A stretch of DNA of 41,360 bases, taken from contig JBCBGC010000066.1 in the NCBI GenBank assembly GCA_038527215.1, positions 1 to 41,360 on the forward strand, in the 5' to 3' direction. The DNA comes from JAWPMV01 sp038527215 (GTDB taxonomy: Bacteria > Bacteroidota > Bacteroidia > J057). The notes under the pieces are model-generated. The model saw only the letters and a program-made list of their open reading frames with translations, did no database searches and had not been told where the DNA came from. Both the position numbers and the translations under genes were made by a program. How positions within the stretch are numbered: position 1 is the stretch's first letter; every line of letters begins with the position of its first letter. Shown piece after piece: positions 14,272-22,510 of this stretch.

Positions 14272-16398
14272 ATGGCTGAGAATTTACAGACAAAACATAC
14301 GATAGATTGGGAGGTAGATGGCATGACCTGCCACAACTGTGCCTTAAGTGTTGAGCAGTTCTTGCACAAGCAGGGGGCGGAGCAGGTGTGGGTGAATTTC
14401 TCCGAAGGAAAAGTGAGCTTCGAAACTCCCGATGAAGCAGGGCTTCCAGCGGTTCGTTCCGGGCTGGAAAAATTAGGGTTTTCGGTGCGACAGGAAGCGC
14501 AGGATGGGGCGTCTGGCAGGAGATGGAGTAGCCTGGAGAAACGCTTTTATTTCAGCCTCTTGTTCACGCTGCCCTTGATCGCCCATATGTTCCTGGATTG
14601 GCCCTGGCTCCATCACCCCTGGATACAATTTGGGCTGGCCTTGCCGGTATTTACCGTGGGAATGTACCATTTTGGGCGCTCAGGCTGGGCTTCTTTACGG
14701 CATGGCATCCCTAACATGGATGTGTTGATTGCGATGGGAGCCATCGCGGCCTTTGGTTATAGTTTTTACGGCAGCTTGACCCAGGCTGGTCCTGATTTTT
14801 TGTTCTATGAAACAGCGGCCTCCATCATTACCCTGGTCTTATTGGGCAATCTGTTGGAACAAAGGGCCGTGAAAAAAACCACCTCTGCCATTGAGGAGCT
14901 TGCTCGGCTGCAACCTCAAACTGCCTTCCGTTGGTTGGCAAATGGCAAGAGTGAAGAAATTCCGCTTGAAGAAGTACGGATTGGGGATTTACTGCTGATC
15001 CATGAAGGAGAAGCTGTACCGACCGACGGGGTGGCCATTGAAGGAGAGGGGCTGATAAACACGGCGATGATTAGTGGCGAAAGTTTGGGAGAAGCCATCG
15101 GTCCGGGAAGCCAACTGATCGGTGGGACGCTCCTGACTACTGGCACCGTGAAAATGCAGGTGCAAAAAGTAGGGCAGGGCACGGTCCTCAGCCAAATCAT
15201 CGACATGGTGCGTAAGGCCCAGGCGGATAAACCTCCCATCCAGGAGTTGGCGGATAAAATAAGTGCCTATTTTGTACCAGCCGTCCTGATTATTTCCTTG
15301 TTGACCTTCCTGCTTTCCTGGGGGATTTTTGGGGTCTCGCTTGCTCAATCCATCATCCACAGCGTCGCAGTGCTCGTCATTTCCTGTCCCTGTGCCATGG
15401 GCCTGGCCACGCCAACTGCGGTCATGGTCGGCCTGGGCAAAGCCAGTCGGCATGGCATCCTGGTGAAAAGTGGACGCAGCCTGGAGGACATCGCTCACAT
15501 ATCTCATATGGTTTTTGATAAAACCGGAACCCTTACTACCGGCGATTTTTCTATCAAGCTTGAAGGCATGCCGGTAGGAGAGGAGAAAAGACTCCGAAAA
15601 GTCTTGCTGGCCCTGGAGCAACAGTCCTCTCACCCTATAGCAAAAGCCCTTACCCATTATCTGTCCAACGAAATTCCGCAGCCCATGGTGAAGGTCAAGG
15701 AACATAAAGGCCTGGGCATGAGCGGGCTGGATTTGCAGGGAAATCAATTCCAACTAGGATCAGCCGCCTGGCTGGCCCAAGAACCAGAAGAAGCGGTTTA
15801 CCATGTGATCCTTCGGGAGAATGGAGCATTTAAGCTAGGGCTGTTTTTAGAAGATGAGCTCTGGATCGGAGCCAAAGAGGCGATTGCCTATCTGAAAAAG
15901 CAGGGAATCAAGCCCATTATGCTCAGTGGAGATCGGGCAGATAAGTGTCAACGGGTTGCGGATGCCCTGGGAATCTCAGAGGTGTATGCTGAGCATAGCC
16001 CGGAAATGAAATTGAACAAACTGAAATCCATTTCACAGGAGGCTTCCAAACTGGCGATGGTTGGGGATGGCATCAATGATGCACCCGCCCTGGCCCAGGC
16101 AGATGTAGGGATTTCGCTGGGCAAAGCCACCGAGGTGGCCATTCAATCCGCCCAGGTGGTTTTGTTACAGTCTTCCATGAGTAGTTTGATCCACCTGCAC
16201 CAGATCAGCCAACAAACGGTGGTTACCATCCGCCAGAATTTGTTCTGGGCTTTTTTCTACAATGTGGCGGCCATCCCCCTGGCTGCATTGGGATTCTTGA
16301 AACCCATCATTGCTACCATGGCTATGGCCTTTAGCGACTTAATGGTCATCGGAAATTCTCTCAGATTGCGTTGGCGGAGACTCAGGCCCTTTCCTTAA
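14272..16398 (+). CDS. copA: Copper-exporting P1B-type ATPase
   Basis: A 708-residue heavy-metal P-type ATPase of the inner membrane. One N-terminal HMA domain carries the metal-binding C20-H-N-C23 in G-M-T-C-H-N-C. The transmembrane metal site is C372-P-C374 (Cu+/Ag+ type). The phosphorylated Asp416 is in D-K-T-G-T-L-T. The S-S-H-P nucleotide-domain motif and G-D-G-I-N-D-A-P (Asp599) are present, and the actuator loop reads S-G-E-S. The frame is open from an ATG at 14128, but those extra 48 residues look non-protein-like and a promoter element lies inside them, so 14272 is chosen. It overlaps miaA by 4 bases at the stops. Export of Cu(I) is inferred from CPC. Confidence 0.94.
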   Translation: MAENLQTKHTIDWEVDGMTCHNCALSVEQFLHKQGAEQVWVNFSEGKVSFETPDEAGLPAVRSGLEKLGFSVRQEAQDGASGRRWSSLEKRFYFSLLFTLPLIAHMFLDWPWLHHPWIQFGLALPVFTVGMYHFGRSGWASLRHGIPNMDVLIAMGAIAAFGYSFYGSLTQAGPDFLFYETAASIITLVLLGNLLEQRAVKKTTSAIEELARLQPQTAFRWLANGKSEEIPLEEVRIGDLLLIHEGEAVPTDGVAIEGEGLINTAMISGESLGEAIGPGSQLIGGTLLTTGTVKMQVQKVGQGTVLSQIIDMVRKAQADKPPIQELADKISAYFVPAVLIISLLTFLLSWGIFGVSLAQSIIHSVAVLVISCPCAMGLATPTAVMVGLGKASRHGILVKSGRSLEDIAHISHMVFDKTGTLTTGDFSIKLEGMPVGEEKRLRKVLLALEQQSSHPIAKALTHYLSNEIPQPMVKVKEHKGLGMSGLDLQGNQFQLGSAAWLAQEPEEAVYHVILRENGAFKLGLFLEDELWIGAKEAIAYLKKQGIKPIMLSGDRADKCQRVADALGISEVYAEHSPEMKLNKLKSISQEASKLAMVGDGINDAPALAQADVGISLGKATEVAIQSAQVVLLQSSMSSLIHLHQISQQTVVTIRQNLFWAFFYNVAAIPLAALGFLKPIIATMAMAFSDLMVIGNSLRLRWRRLRPFP

Positions 16399-17360
16399 TC
16401 TGGGGTCAGGTCTGTCATGTTAGGATTGAGCCAATCAAGGACCTCTTGCATGGCCCCCGCAGGGAACCAGGTGATATCCGGATAGCGTTTGAACCAGGTC
16501 AATTGGCGTTTTGCGTAGCGACGGCTGTTTCTTTTAATCAGCCTGACCACTTCCTCATAGTCATAGGTCCCCTGCCAATAGGGAAAAAACTCGCGGTAGC
16601 CAATGGATTGGAGGGCAGAAAGCTCCTGAGAAAAGCCTGCCTTGATTAAGTTTTTTACTTCTTTTTCCAGGCCCTGTTTCAGCATCTCTTCCACCCGCTG
16701 ATCGATTCTTTCATACAAAAGGTCTCGCTCATCCTCCAGGCCAATATTGATCCAGGTATAAGGTAAATCCCGTTTTTTTCGCCCCTTTCTATAATGAGAA
16801 ATCGGATTTCCGGTAGCGCGAAATACCTCCAGCGCCCGGATAATCCTTACGGGATTGGCCCGATCTATGAGGCTGCCGGTTTGTGGATCAACTTTGTCCA
16901 ACTCTGCTAATAGGGGAGATAAGCCCTCTTTTTTCCAGCTTTCCGTCAATGCATTCCGGATCTCTGGCGGTACCGGGGGAATTTCACTGAATTCGTGCCA
17001 AAGCGCATCTATATACAAGGTAGAACCTCCCACCAGAATCAAGGCTTGATTTTTTGCCATATACCCCTGTATCCATCCTAGCGCCTGCTCTGCAAATCGT
17101 GCTGCGTCGTAAGGCTCATCTGGCTCAAGAAAATCAACGAAATGATGGGGGACTCCTTGGGCTTCAGCTTCCCCGGGTTTTGCCGTACCGATATCCATGC
17201 CCCGGTACATTTGACGAGAGTCAAAGGAAAGTACCTCTGTGCCCAACTGTTGAGCTAAAAAAACAGCCAGTCGGGTTTTCCCTACGGCGGTAGGCCCTAC
17301 TATGGAGATCAGATATTTTCGGACTGGCATACTATTTGCAGTTTCGTAATGGTCCGACAT
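16395..17360 (-). CDS. miaA: tRNA dimethylallyltransferase
   Basis: Transfers a dimethylallyl group to A37 of tRNAs reading UNN codons, which stabilises the codon-anticodon pairing. The 321 residues include the P-loop G-P-T-A-V-G-K-T (22-29), S-F-D-S-R-Q-M-Y with the catalytic Asp, D-I-G-T-A-K-P, and the C-terminal 'RRYAKRQLTWFKR' motif, all diagnostic. Met11 (17330) is an alternative start that would put the P-loop at the usual position 12. The stop TAA shares the four bases TTAA (16395-16398) with the convergent copA stop. An inverted repeat CTATTTG-N11-CAAATAG lies at 17362-17386, directly upstream. Confidence 0.95.
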   Translation of the reverse strand: MSDHYETANSMPVRKYLISIVGPTAVGKTRLAVFLAQQLGTEVLSFDSRQMYRGMDIGTAKPGEAEAQGVPHHFVDFLEPDEPYDAARFAEQALGWIQGYMAKNQALILVGGSTLYIDALWHEFSEIPPVPPEIRNALTESWKKEGLSPLLAELDKVDPQTGSLIDRANPVRIIRALEVFRATGNPISHYRKGRKKRDLPYTWINIGLEDERDLLYERIDQRVEEMLKQGLEKEVKNLIKAGFSQELSALQSIGYREFFPYWQGTYDYEEVVRLIKRNSRRYAKRQLTWFKRYPDITWFPAGAMQEVLDWLNPNMTDLTPD

Positions 17361-17454
17361 CCTATTTGAAGGGGTAAATCAAATAGTGTACATACTTTCA
17401 AATGGTAAGAACGCTAAGTATTGAAAGTACGAAGGACAAAAACGTCAAACGGTT

Positions 17455-17487
17455 GCCCTGGTTAGTATAACCAGGGCACTTTTTTTT
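17455..17487 (+). terminator. Intrinsic terminator, possibly bidirectional
   Basis: A perfect 10-bp stem (GCCCTGGTTA / TAACCAGGGC, GTA loop) is followed on the + strand by eight Ts (17480-17487). It sits just after the stop of the minus-strand TMEM220 gene, but the T-run is on the + side. So it either terminates a + strand transcript that begins between miaA and here, or acts mainly as a weak minus-strand terminator. Confidence 0.75.
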
Positions 17488-17860
17488 AGCCCTGATTTTT
17501 GTCGCGCTGCGTGTAAACGAAATACATCGCCAGCAAGCAGATGATCAGCCCGCCACATTCCCTGGCCTCTTCTATATAAGGATAATCATTGGACATAGTC
17601 TGGGCAAAACCGATCCCGTCATCATTGGTGAAAAAGGTGATCAAAGAAGGGAAGAGCATCACGATGCCGATCAGCAGCCCTGCCATCACCCCAAGCTGCA
17701 GCCAGTTATAAATTCGTCCTAGTCCTGCCATGAGACAGATACCTGCGATGCCCAGGTACATCACTAACCACAACATGCTTCCGGTGGGATCGTTCAGCTG
17801 AAAATATCCGAACAAGGCAAAGAGCCCGGCAAGTACAAAGAAGAGAATTTTCTGGACCAT
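17486..17860 (-). CDS. TMEM220-family membrane protein
   Basis: A 124-residue protein with four predicted transmembrane helices (about residues 4-22, 28-46, 52-72 and 98-118). The pattern 'GYFQLNDPTGSMLWLVMY' near the N-terminus and a C-terminal E-x-x-x-E-C-G-G-L segment match the TMEM220 helix family found in Bacteroidota and in animals. No function is known. A perfect promoter element (TATTTTTG on the minus strand) precedes it by 27 bases. It appears to be a single-gene unit. Confidence 0.75.
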   Translation of the reverse strand: MVQKILFFVLAGLFALFGYFQLNDPTGSMLWLVMYLGIAGICLMAGLGRIYNWLQLGVMAGLLIGIVMLFPSLITFFTNDDGIGFAQTMSNDYPYIEEARECGGLIICLLAMYFVYTQRDKNQG

Positions 17861-17887
17861 GATAGAATGGGATTAAACGGTGCGCTG

Positions 17888-17918
17888 CAAAAATAGGAGA
17901 TTTTGCGGGATGAAAAAG
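17888..17918 (-). promoter_or_regulatory. Bacteroidetes-type promoter of the TMEM220 gene
   Basis: On the minus strand a T-rich -33 region (CTTTTT) is followed, about 19 bases on, by the perfect -7 element TATTTTTG (17888-17895). Confidence 0.55.
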
Positions 17919-17955
17919 ATGACCTTTGTGGTGTAGAAAAATGATTTAAACCGTC

Positions 17956-17985
17956 TTGAAGGTGGACCGACTTTCTTTCATTTTG
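17956..17985 (+). promoter_or_regulatory. Candidate promoter of the TPR-secG pair
   Basis: TTG at 17956-17958, a 19-base spacer, then TCATTTTG at 17978-17985 (one mismatch to TAnnTTTG). The TTG that could be read as a start codon is therefore more likely the -33 element. GGGAGGG at 17985-17991 is an unusually good purine-rich ribosome site for this phylum, just before the ATG at 17995. Confidence 0.45.
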
Positions 17986-17994
17986 GGAGGGAAA

Positions 17995-18795
17995 ATGGAA
18001 TATTTGCGGATGATGGACATATATTCGATCCTACAGCAGAGTACAACACGCGCCCTTACCGGGGAAGAAAAATCATTTCTTCGGGAAATAATTCAGGAAT
18101 ATCCTTACTTTGCACTCGCCCGGATGATACAGGCAAAAGTGGACAATCAGGATGAAAGCATTCATCAGGCAGCCACCCTTTCGCCCAACCGGACCTTGCT
18201 CAACGATTATTTATCAGGGAAAAAGCTCCTGGCTATGCAGGGAAAAGAATCCTTTTCCATCATGGATAACGTACCCTCGGAATCTGGCCCGGCTGAGCCA
18301 AAGGCATATCCAATGTTTTCACTCAGCAGACTTTCGCCTTCACTGGACCAGAAGGTGGAAGCTGGTCAGCTTTTTTCCCTTCCCAAAAGCCAGGATGATG
18401 CGGCCTTTCACCCCTATCTTAACCAAACCCTCAAGGAAGGTATGATAAAGTACCTTCCTATGGTGGCCCAAATCCAAACCCAAATGGCCAAAAAATCCGC
18501 ATCTGCCAAGTCTCCTTCTCAGAAGGAAGCCAATTTGATCATCGATCAATTTTTGGCTAGTACCCCTAAGTTGTCGCGCCCACCAGCTCGCCAACCGGAC
18601 CAGGAAAACAACCTATCTAAGGTGAAAAAAATCAAACCTGATGAGGATGTGGTCTCTGAAACCCTCGCCCGGATTCACCTTAAGCAAAAAAATCATAAAG
18701 AGGCAATTCGCATATATAAGAAGCTGAGCTTGTTATTCCCTGAAAAAAGTACGTACTTTGACGCTCAAATTCAGAAAATTAAGGAATTGTCATGA
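17995..18795 (+). CDS. TPR-like protein upstream of secG
   Basis: A 266-residue soluble protein without a signal peptide. The N-terminal ~60 residues are helical ('EEKSFLREIIQEYPYFALAR'), the middle is low-complexity and Ser/Pro/Lys-rich, and the last 40 residues form one clear TPR unit ('LARIHLKQKNHKEAIRIYKKL' in outline). Bacteroidota often place such a TPR protein directly before secG, and here the ATG of secG overlaps this stop (ATGA at 18792-18795), so translation is probably coupled. The start was chosen at 17995 because of the GGGAGGG site; the frame is open further upstream. Its function is unknown. Confidence 0.75.
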   Translation: MEYLRMMDIYSILQQSTTRALTGEEKSFLREIIQEYPYFALARMIQAKVDNQDESIHQAATLSPNRTLLNDYLSGKKLLAMQGKESFSIMDNVPSESGPAEPKAYPMFSLSRLSPSLDQKVEAGQLFSLPKSQDDAAFHPYLNQTLKEGMIKYLPMVAQIQTQMAKKSASAKSPSQKEANLIIDQFLASTPKLSRPPARQPDQENNLSKVKKIKPDEDVVSETLARIHLKQKNHKEAIRIYKKLSLLFPEKSTYFDAQIQKIKELS

Positions 18796-19145
18796 CAGGA
18801 TTATTTCAGATATTATTGATTTTGGGTTCAGGGCTGATGATTTTCGTCGTCGTGATCCAGAACAGTAAAGGAGGGGGATTGAGTTCCACATTTGGTGGAG
18901 GCGCTGCCTCTCAGTTTGGGGCTCGTCGAAGCAACGAAGCCATCGAAAAGATTACCTGGTACCTCGCTGCCGGCATGGTAGTGATCGCCTTCGTAGCCAA
19001 CATTTTTGCTGCGAACTCCGTGGTTAGAGTTCAGGAATCAAAAACAGGAGAAGACATTGAGAACTTCATCCTGGCGAGTCCTACCGTGCAGGATCCGACC
19101 GCTGCTCCAGCTGGCGGAGAAGGATCTGATAATCCTGCTGAATAA
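18792..19145 (+). CDS. secG: Preprotein translocase subunit SecG
   Basis: An accessory subunit of the SecYEG channel in the inner membrane. The 117 residues have two transmembrane helices (about 2-22 and 53-73) separated by the hallmark cytosolic loop V-V-V-I-Q-N-S-K-G-G-G-L-S-S-T-F-G-G-G. A variable acidic tail rich in Ala/Pro/Gly follows. The start codon overlaps the stop of the upstream TPR gene. A strong terminator at 19172 ends the transcript. Confidence 0.94.
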   Translation: MTGLFQILLILGSGLMIFVVVIQNSKGGGLSSTFGGGAASQFGARRSNEAIEKITWYLAAGMVVIAFVANIFAANSVVRVQESKTGEDIENFILASPTVQDPTAAPAGGEGSDNPAE

Positions 19146-19171
19146 TACGGAACTATCTAATAAAATAGCAA

Positions 19172-19198
19172 GGGGCTCATGCGAGCCCCTTTTTTTTT
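19172..19198 (+). terminator. Intrinsic terminator after secG
   Basis: GGGGCTC / GAGCCCC (7 bp, ATGC loop) is followed by nine Ts (19190-19198). It lies between two convergent genes. Confidence 0.9.
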
Positions 19199-19205
19199 GT
19201 GCTGA

Positions 19206-19688
19206 TTACTCAGCCATATCTTTTAGCTTTGACCAAGCCCCTTTTAAGCCTTCCCAATATTCAGGCCCTTTCTTATTGACGATACAGTCGCGAATCTCCT
19301 GCTGGTTTTTGGCCAGACTCTCTTTGATGACTGCTTCCCGCTTTTGCTTGTCCGCTTCCATGCTGCTTAATTCTGAAGGAGAATACTGTGCCTCAAGGTC
19401 CTCCATGACCGGAGTGATCACGCATTGACATTTGAGCGAATTCGCTTCTTCCGGCGGGCAGTTATGTTCCACCATTTCTGTGAGGCTCTTTCCTTTGAAA
19501 AGGGCATTGGCTCCCCGGGTTCCCAGGTCGTCGATAGAACCGCCTTGCCAGAAATAAAAGGCCAGGGCGATGACCGCTATAATCAGGACCGCTTTCAAAA
19601 TCTTCTGAGCAACCTTGAAGAGGATGAAGATGCCCAGGACGGCGGCCGCGATCAGAATGATCATATTGGTTGGAGGGAGATTTTCCAT
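19206..19688 (-). CDS. Unrecognised membrane protein with conserved-looking cysteines
   Basis: A 160-residue protein. Two closely spaced hydrophobic segments (about residues 8-25 and 30-48) are joined by a short basic turn (K-V-A-Q-K-I-L-K). A hydrophilic helical domain (about 65-160) follows, with four cysteines: Cys in H-N-C-P-P-E-E, the pair C-Q-C, and a fourth in I-R-D-C-I. No family is recognised. If the C-terminal domain is periplasmic the cysteines could pair; if cytosolic they could bind metal. It is convergent with secG and alone on its strand. Coding potential looks real: no rare-codon runs and a coherent hydrophobicity profile. Confidence 0.65.
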   Translation of the reverse strand: MENLPPTNMIILIAAAVLGIFILFKVAQKILKAVLIIAVIALAFYFWQGGSIDDLGTRGANALFKGKSLTEMVEHNCPPEEANSLKCQCVITPVMEDLEAQYSPSELSSMEADKQKREAVIKESLAKNQQEIRDCIVNKKGPEYWEGLKGAWSKLKDMAE

Positions 19689-20022
19689 AATGCGAAAATT
19701 GTACGTTTGTGCCAGAGTGAATCGTTCTAATCAAAGATAGGATTCCTAAGCAAAAGTTGGACTGATGATTATTTCGGGCAATTCTTACATGCTTATTTCC
19801 TCACTAAAAGCAGTGGAACTTCCTCTTTTTGGAATAAAAACGCCCTATAATAGACAGATGAGGATCAAATTGGTGCTCAAAATACTACGCGGTTAAAATT
19901 TTTGCTAAATTCTATCGTTGATATTACATCAGTATTTGTCCAAACACGAAACCAAACCCATTTATTTTCCCCAACAAACGGCACCCTCAGCAAAACGCAA
20001 TAACCCAAATTTACACACACAA
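19689..20022. other. Intergenic region with a G-poor leader before the T9SS protein
   Basis: No gene is seen in these 334 bases. The last ~100 bases (19921-20022) are strikingly G-poor and A/C-rich (only about seven G), consistent with an unstructured mRNA leader. T-rich blocks and TATCGTTG (19913-19920) could form a promoter, but no good -33 was found. Confidence 0.4.
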
Positions 20023-21624
20023 ATGATTCTCTCTTCTCCCTGGCGTTACTTCGTCCTGATCTTGGGATGTTTGCCGCTTACCTTGCCAGCCCAGTCTGAC
20101 CCTATCCCTGGTGGATGCGTGGTTACGGGCCAAAATCTCGTTATTAATCCTGAGTTTGAACTAGACACCATGGGCGTCATCAATAGCTTCAATTTTAATG
20201 AAGACTATACTTGTTCCTATGGTGATTTTACCGTGGCAAACACGGTAAACGATGACCCTAACGTCGTTTGCTATAATGCCCCGGGCTTCAGTTTACAGAC
20301 CATCTGGGCTGTGGCTGACCGGAAGACTCCAGGAGGTCATTTTATGATCGTAGATCCCTGTGATACAGCAGGTACCGCATGTAGCACGACTGATTTAAGC
20401 CAAATCGTGTGGCAGCAAAACTTGCCTGTATGCCCCGGGGAGGATTATGCCTTTTCTGTTTTTGCCAAAAATATCTATTACACCGAAGCCATCAACTATC
20501 CTGGGTCTGATACCATGCCTGATTTTGAAATGCGGATCAATGGGGATACCATTGAGGGATACTATATAGATGGCGTCCTTTCGCTAACGGGTAGCTACCA
20601 ACTGCCCAAACAACCCCAGGCTGATTCCGCTACCTGGATCCAGATATCGGGTACCTGGAATGCCGGCTCCAGCACCACTGCTAACCTGGTCATTCGAAAT
20701 CTGGTGCCTGGTTCCCAAGGGAATGACCTGGCCATAGATGGCTTATTCTTTGGCTTGTGTGGAGATAATTTCGAAGTGAATGTGCAGGGGAATCTGGAAC
20801 AATGTGCCGGTTTGGGGACCATCGCCCCGGTTACATTTTCCGCCGGACCCAACCAGCCGCAATGGTTGTATTATGAGCTCTACCGAAATGATACCCTGAT
20901 AGCCGGAGATGCCAGTGGAACCTTTACCACTCCCCTGGTCAATGGGGCTTATTATGGAGATTATATGGTAAAGGCTTATCGAGATCCCAATCCTGTTGGC
21001 TCTTGTGGCAATGCCAGTAGCACTTTCAGTATAAAGGAACCAGGAATCTGCCCGACCGCAGTTTTTCCCGTGAGCTGGCAAAGTTTTGAAGGAAATTCTG
21101 TGGGTGAGCGCATTACCCTGGATTGGGAAACCGGCGAAGAGGTCAATAATCAGGGCTTTTTTGTGGAAGTGGGGCAGCCTGGAGAGGCCTATCAGGATGT
21201 AGGTTTTGTGCCCGCTCATGCCTCAGGTGAATATGGCGCCCGCTATCAATATGTGACGGAGAATCTACCCGTTGGAACCTATGTTTTTAGGTTGCGCCAG
21301 GTGGACATAGATGGGGGATTCACCTTAAGTCCGGTGATTGAAGTGACCCACCTTCCTTATCAGCGGTTGAGAACGCAGGTTCGCCCCAACCCTCTTACGC
21401 CCGAATCACAGCTGATTATAGAGGCTCCTCACGATCAATGGGTGAAAATAGAGGTCCTCAATATGGCCGGGCAGCAGCTTGCCAAACTATGGGAGGACAA
21501 GCTTACGACGGGCCAAAGACTGGAATTGCCCCTGGGTTCATTGGACCTAGGCAGAGGGGTCTATCTCATCCAGGTAAGTGGATCGAAGCAGCGACAGTTT
21601 CAAAAATTTACTGTGTTGGATTAG
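20023..21624 (+). CDS. Secreted T9SS-CTD protein with N-terminal jelly-roll-like domain
   Basis: A 533-residue exported protein. The signal peptide (about 1-25) ends at L-P-A-Q-S. The N-terminal region (about 30-255) starts with 'NLVINPEFELDTMG' and resembles carbohydrate-binding-type beta-sandwich domains that often begin N-x-x-x-N-P-x-F-E. A second Ig-like segment covers about 255-345. Then comes the Fn3-like 'FPVSWQSFEG...NNQGFFVE' module, and finally a type A T9SS sorting domain (about 450-533) with R-P-N-P-L-T and a closing K-F-T-V-L-D. The frame is open upstream from 19918, but the ATG at 20023 gives a clean signal peptide and is chosen. The cargo function is unknown. Confidence 0.8.
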   Translation: MILSSPWRYFVLILGCLPLTLPAQSDPIPGGCVVTGQNLVINPEFELDTMGVINSFNFNEDYTCSYGDFTVANTVNDDPNVVCYNAPGFSLQTIWAVADRKTPGGHFMIVDPCDTAGTACSTTDLSQIVWQQNLPVCPGEDYAFSVFAKNIYYTEAINYPGSDTMPDFEMRINGDTIEGYYIDGVLSLTGSYQLPKQPQADSATWIQISGTWNAGSSTTANLVIRNLVPGSQGNDLAIDGLFFGLCGDNFEVNVQGNLEQCAGLGTIAPVTFSAGPNQPQWLYYELYRNDTLIAGDASGTFTTPLVNGAYYGDYMVKAYRDPNPVGSCGNASSTFSIKEPGICPTAVFPVSWQSFEGNSVGERITLDWETGEEVNNQGFFVEVGQPGEAYQDVGFVPAHASGEYGARYQYVTENLPVGTYVFRLRQVDIDGGFTLSPVIEVTHLPYQRLRTQVRPNPLTPESQLIIEAPHDQWVKIEVLNMAGQQLAKLWEDKLTTGQRLELPLGSLDLGRGVYLIQVSGSKQRQFQKFTVLD

Positions 21625-21652
21625 CTTATATGAGCTAACCTACATAATGCAG

Positions 21653-21683
21653 GGGAAGCTTTCTGAGCTTCCCTTATTCTTTT
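21653..21683 (+). terminator. Intrinsic terminator after the T9SS-CTD gene
   Basis: GGGAAGCT / AGCTTCCC (8 bp, TTCTG loop) is followed by TTATTCTTTT. A smaller hairpin (TTAGCT / AGCTAA, 21621-21638) overlaps the stop codon. Confidence 0.8.
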
Positions 21684-21780
21684 AGCCAGCGCTGGTTCTA
21701 AGGTATTTGGGACTATTCGAAAAGCAGGAGCAAAAATTTCCCTACCTTGCAGCCATTCAACAAAGAAAACTACTACGCAT

Positions 21781-22452
21781 ATGTATAAAACTGGAATAAA
21801 GCTTCTTTGGTCCCTCTTATTGATGGGAACCTTGATTGCCTGCGATAGAAATACAGACAATGGTGGGGGAGGGGATACGCCTGATGAAGCCACCGTGAAC
21901 TTTGGGGGATTTGAAGGCACTACCTACACCAATAATTTTTTTAAGATTTCGGTCACCCTACCCCCTGATTGGATCACCAACACCTCGGAGGAGAACCGAG
22001 AGCTAGAAAAACAGGGCATGATGCAGCTGGGCATGAATCCTAGTTTGGACACCACCCTGACCATTGAGGATTATCCGAGCCTATATTTAATGGTTGCCAA
22101 GGGACCTGGTTCGGAAGACAGTACCATCGCTAATGTCGGCTTGATCGCAGAAAAGATTAATGCCTCTATGGCAGTAGCTGATGGACAGGAATACCTGACC
22201 AAGGTTAAGGCCCAAATTGAAGGCTTATCAAATGTCCAGATTGATGAGGGCTTTCCCAAGGCTTCTGAGACCCTGCAAGGCTGGAGTGAGCTCAATGCCA
22301 CCTTGCTTTTCCCACAGATCAACGGCAAACTTTTTCAAAAGATATATGCCAGGCTAAACAATGGTTATGTTCTCCAATTCTCGGCTACGTACAAAAATGA
22401 AGCCCAGGAGAAAAGCGTTAACAGCATCATTGAGTCGCTTAAGTTAGACTAG
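21781..22452 (+). CDS. Unrecognised lipoprotein
   Basis: A 223-residue lipoprotein. The signal peptide ends with L-I-A-C (Cys21), and a Gly/Asp-rich flexible linker (about 22-37) follows. The globular part (about 40-223) begins 'FKISVTLPPDWITNT' and ends 'SATYKNEAQEKSVNSIIESL'. That beginning and end (a bent sheet with a final I-x-S-L helix) recall small PsbP/Mog1-like or DcrB-like domains, but I cannot assign one. It is probably anchored in the outer or inner membrane facing the periplasm. It lies between a T9SS cargo gene and the repeat island, with strong terminators on both sides, so it is a single-gene unit. Confidence 0.75.
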   Translation: MYKTGIKLLWSLLLMGTLIACDRNTDNGGGGDTPDEATVNFGGFEGTTYTNNFFKISVTLPPDWITNTSEENRELEKQGMMQLGMNPSLDTTLTIEDYPSLYLMVAKGPGSEDSTIANVGLIAEKINASMAVADGQEYLTKVKAQIEGLSNVQIDEGFPKASETLQGWSELNATLLFPQINGKLFQKIYARLNNGYVLQFSATYKNEAQEKSVNSIIESLKLD

Positions 22453-22472
22453 CGTCTGTAACGAAATAGAAG

Positions 22473-22510
22473 CATGAGCCATCCCAAATTTTGGGATGGC
22501 TCATGTTTTT
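22473..22510 (+). terminator. Long-stem intrinsic terminator
   Basis: A 16-base inverted repeat (22473-22488 and 22490-22505) is followed by TTTTT (22506-22510). On the minus strand the stem is followed by CTTCTATTTCG, so it may also serve the convergent metalloprotease gene. Confidence 0.85.
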
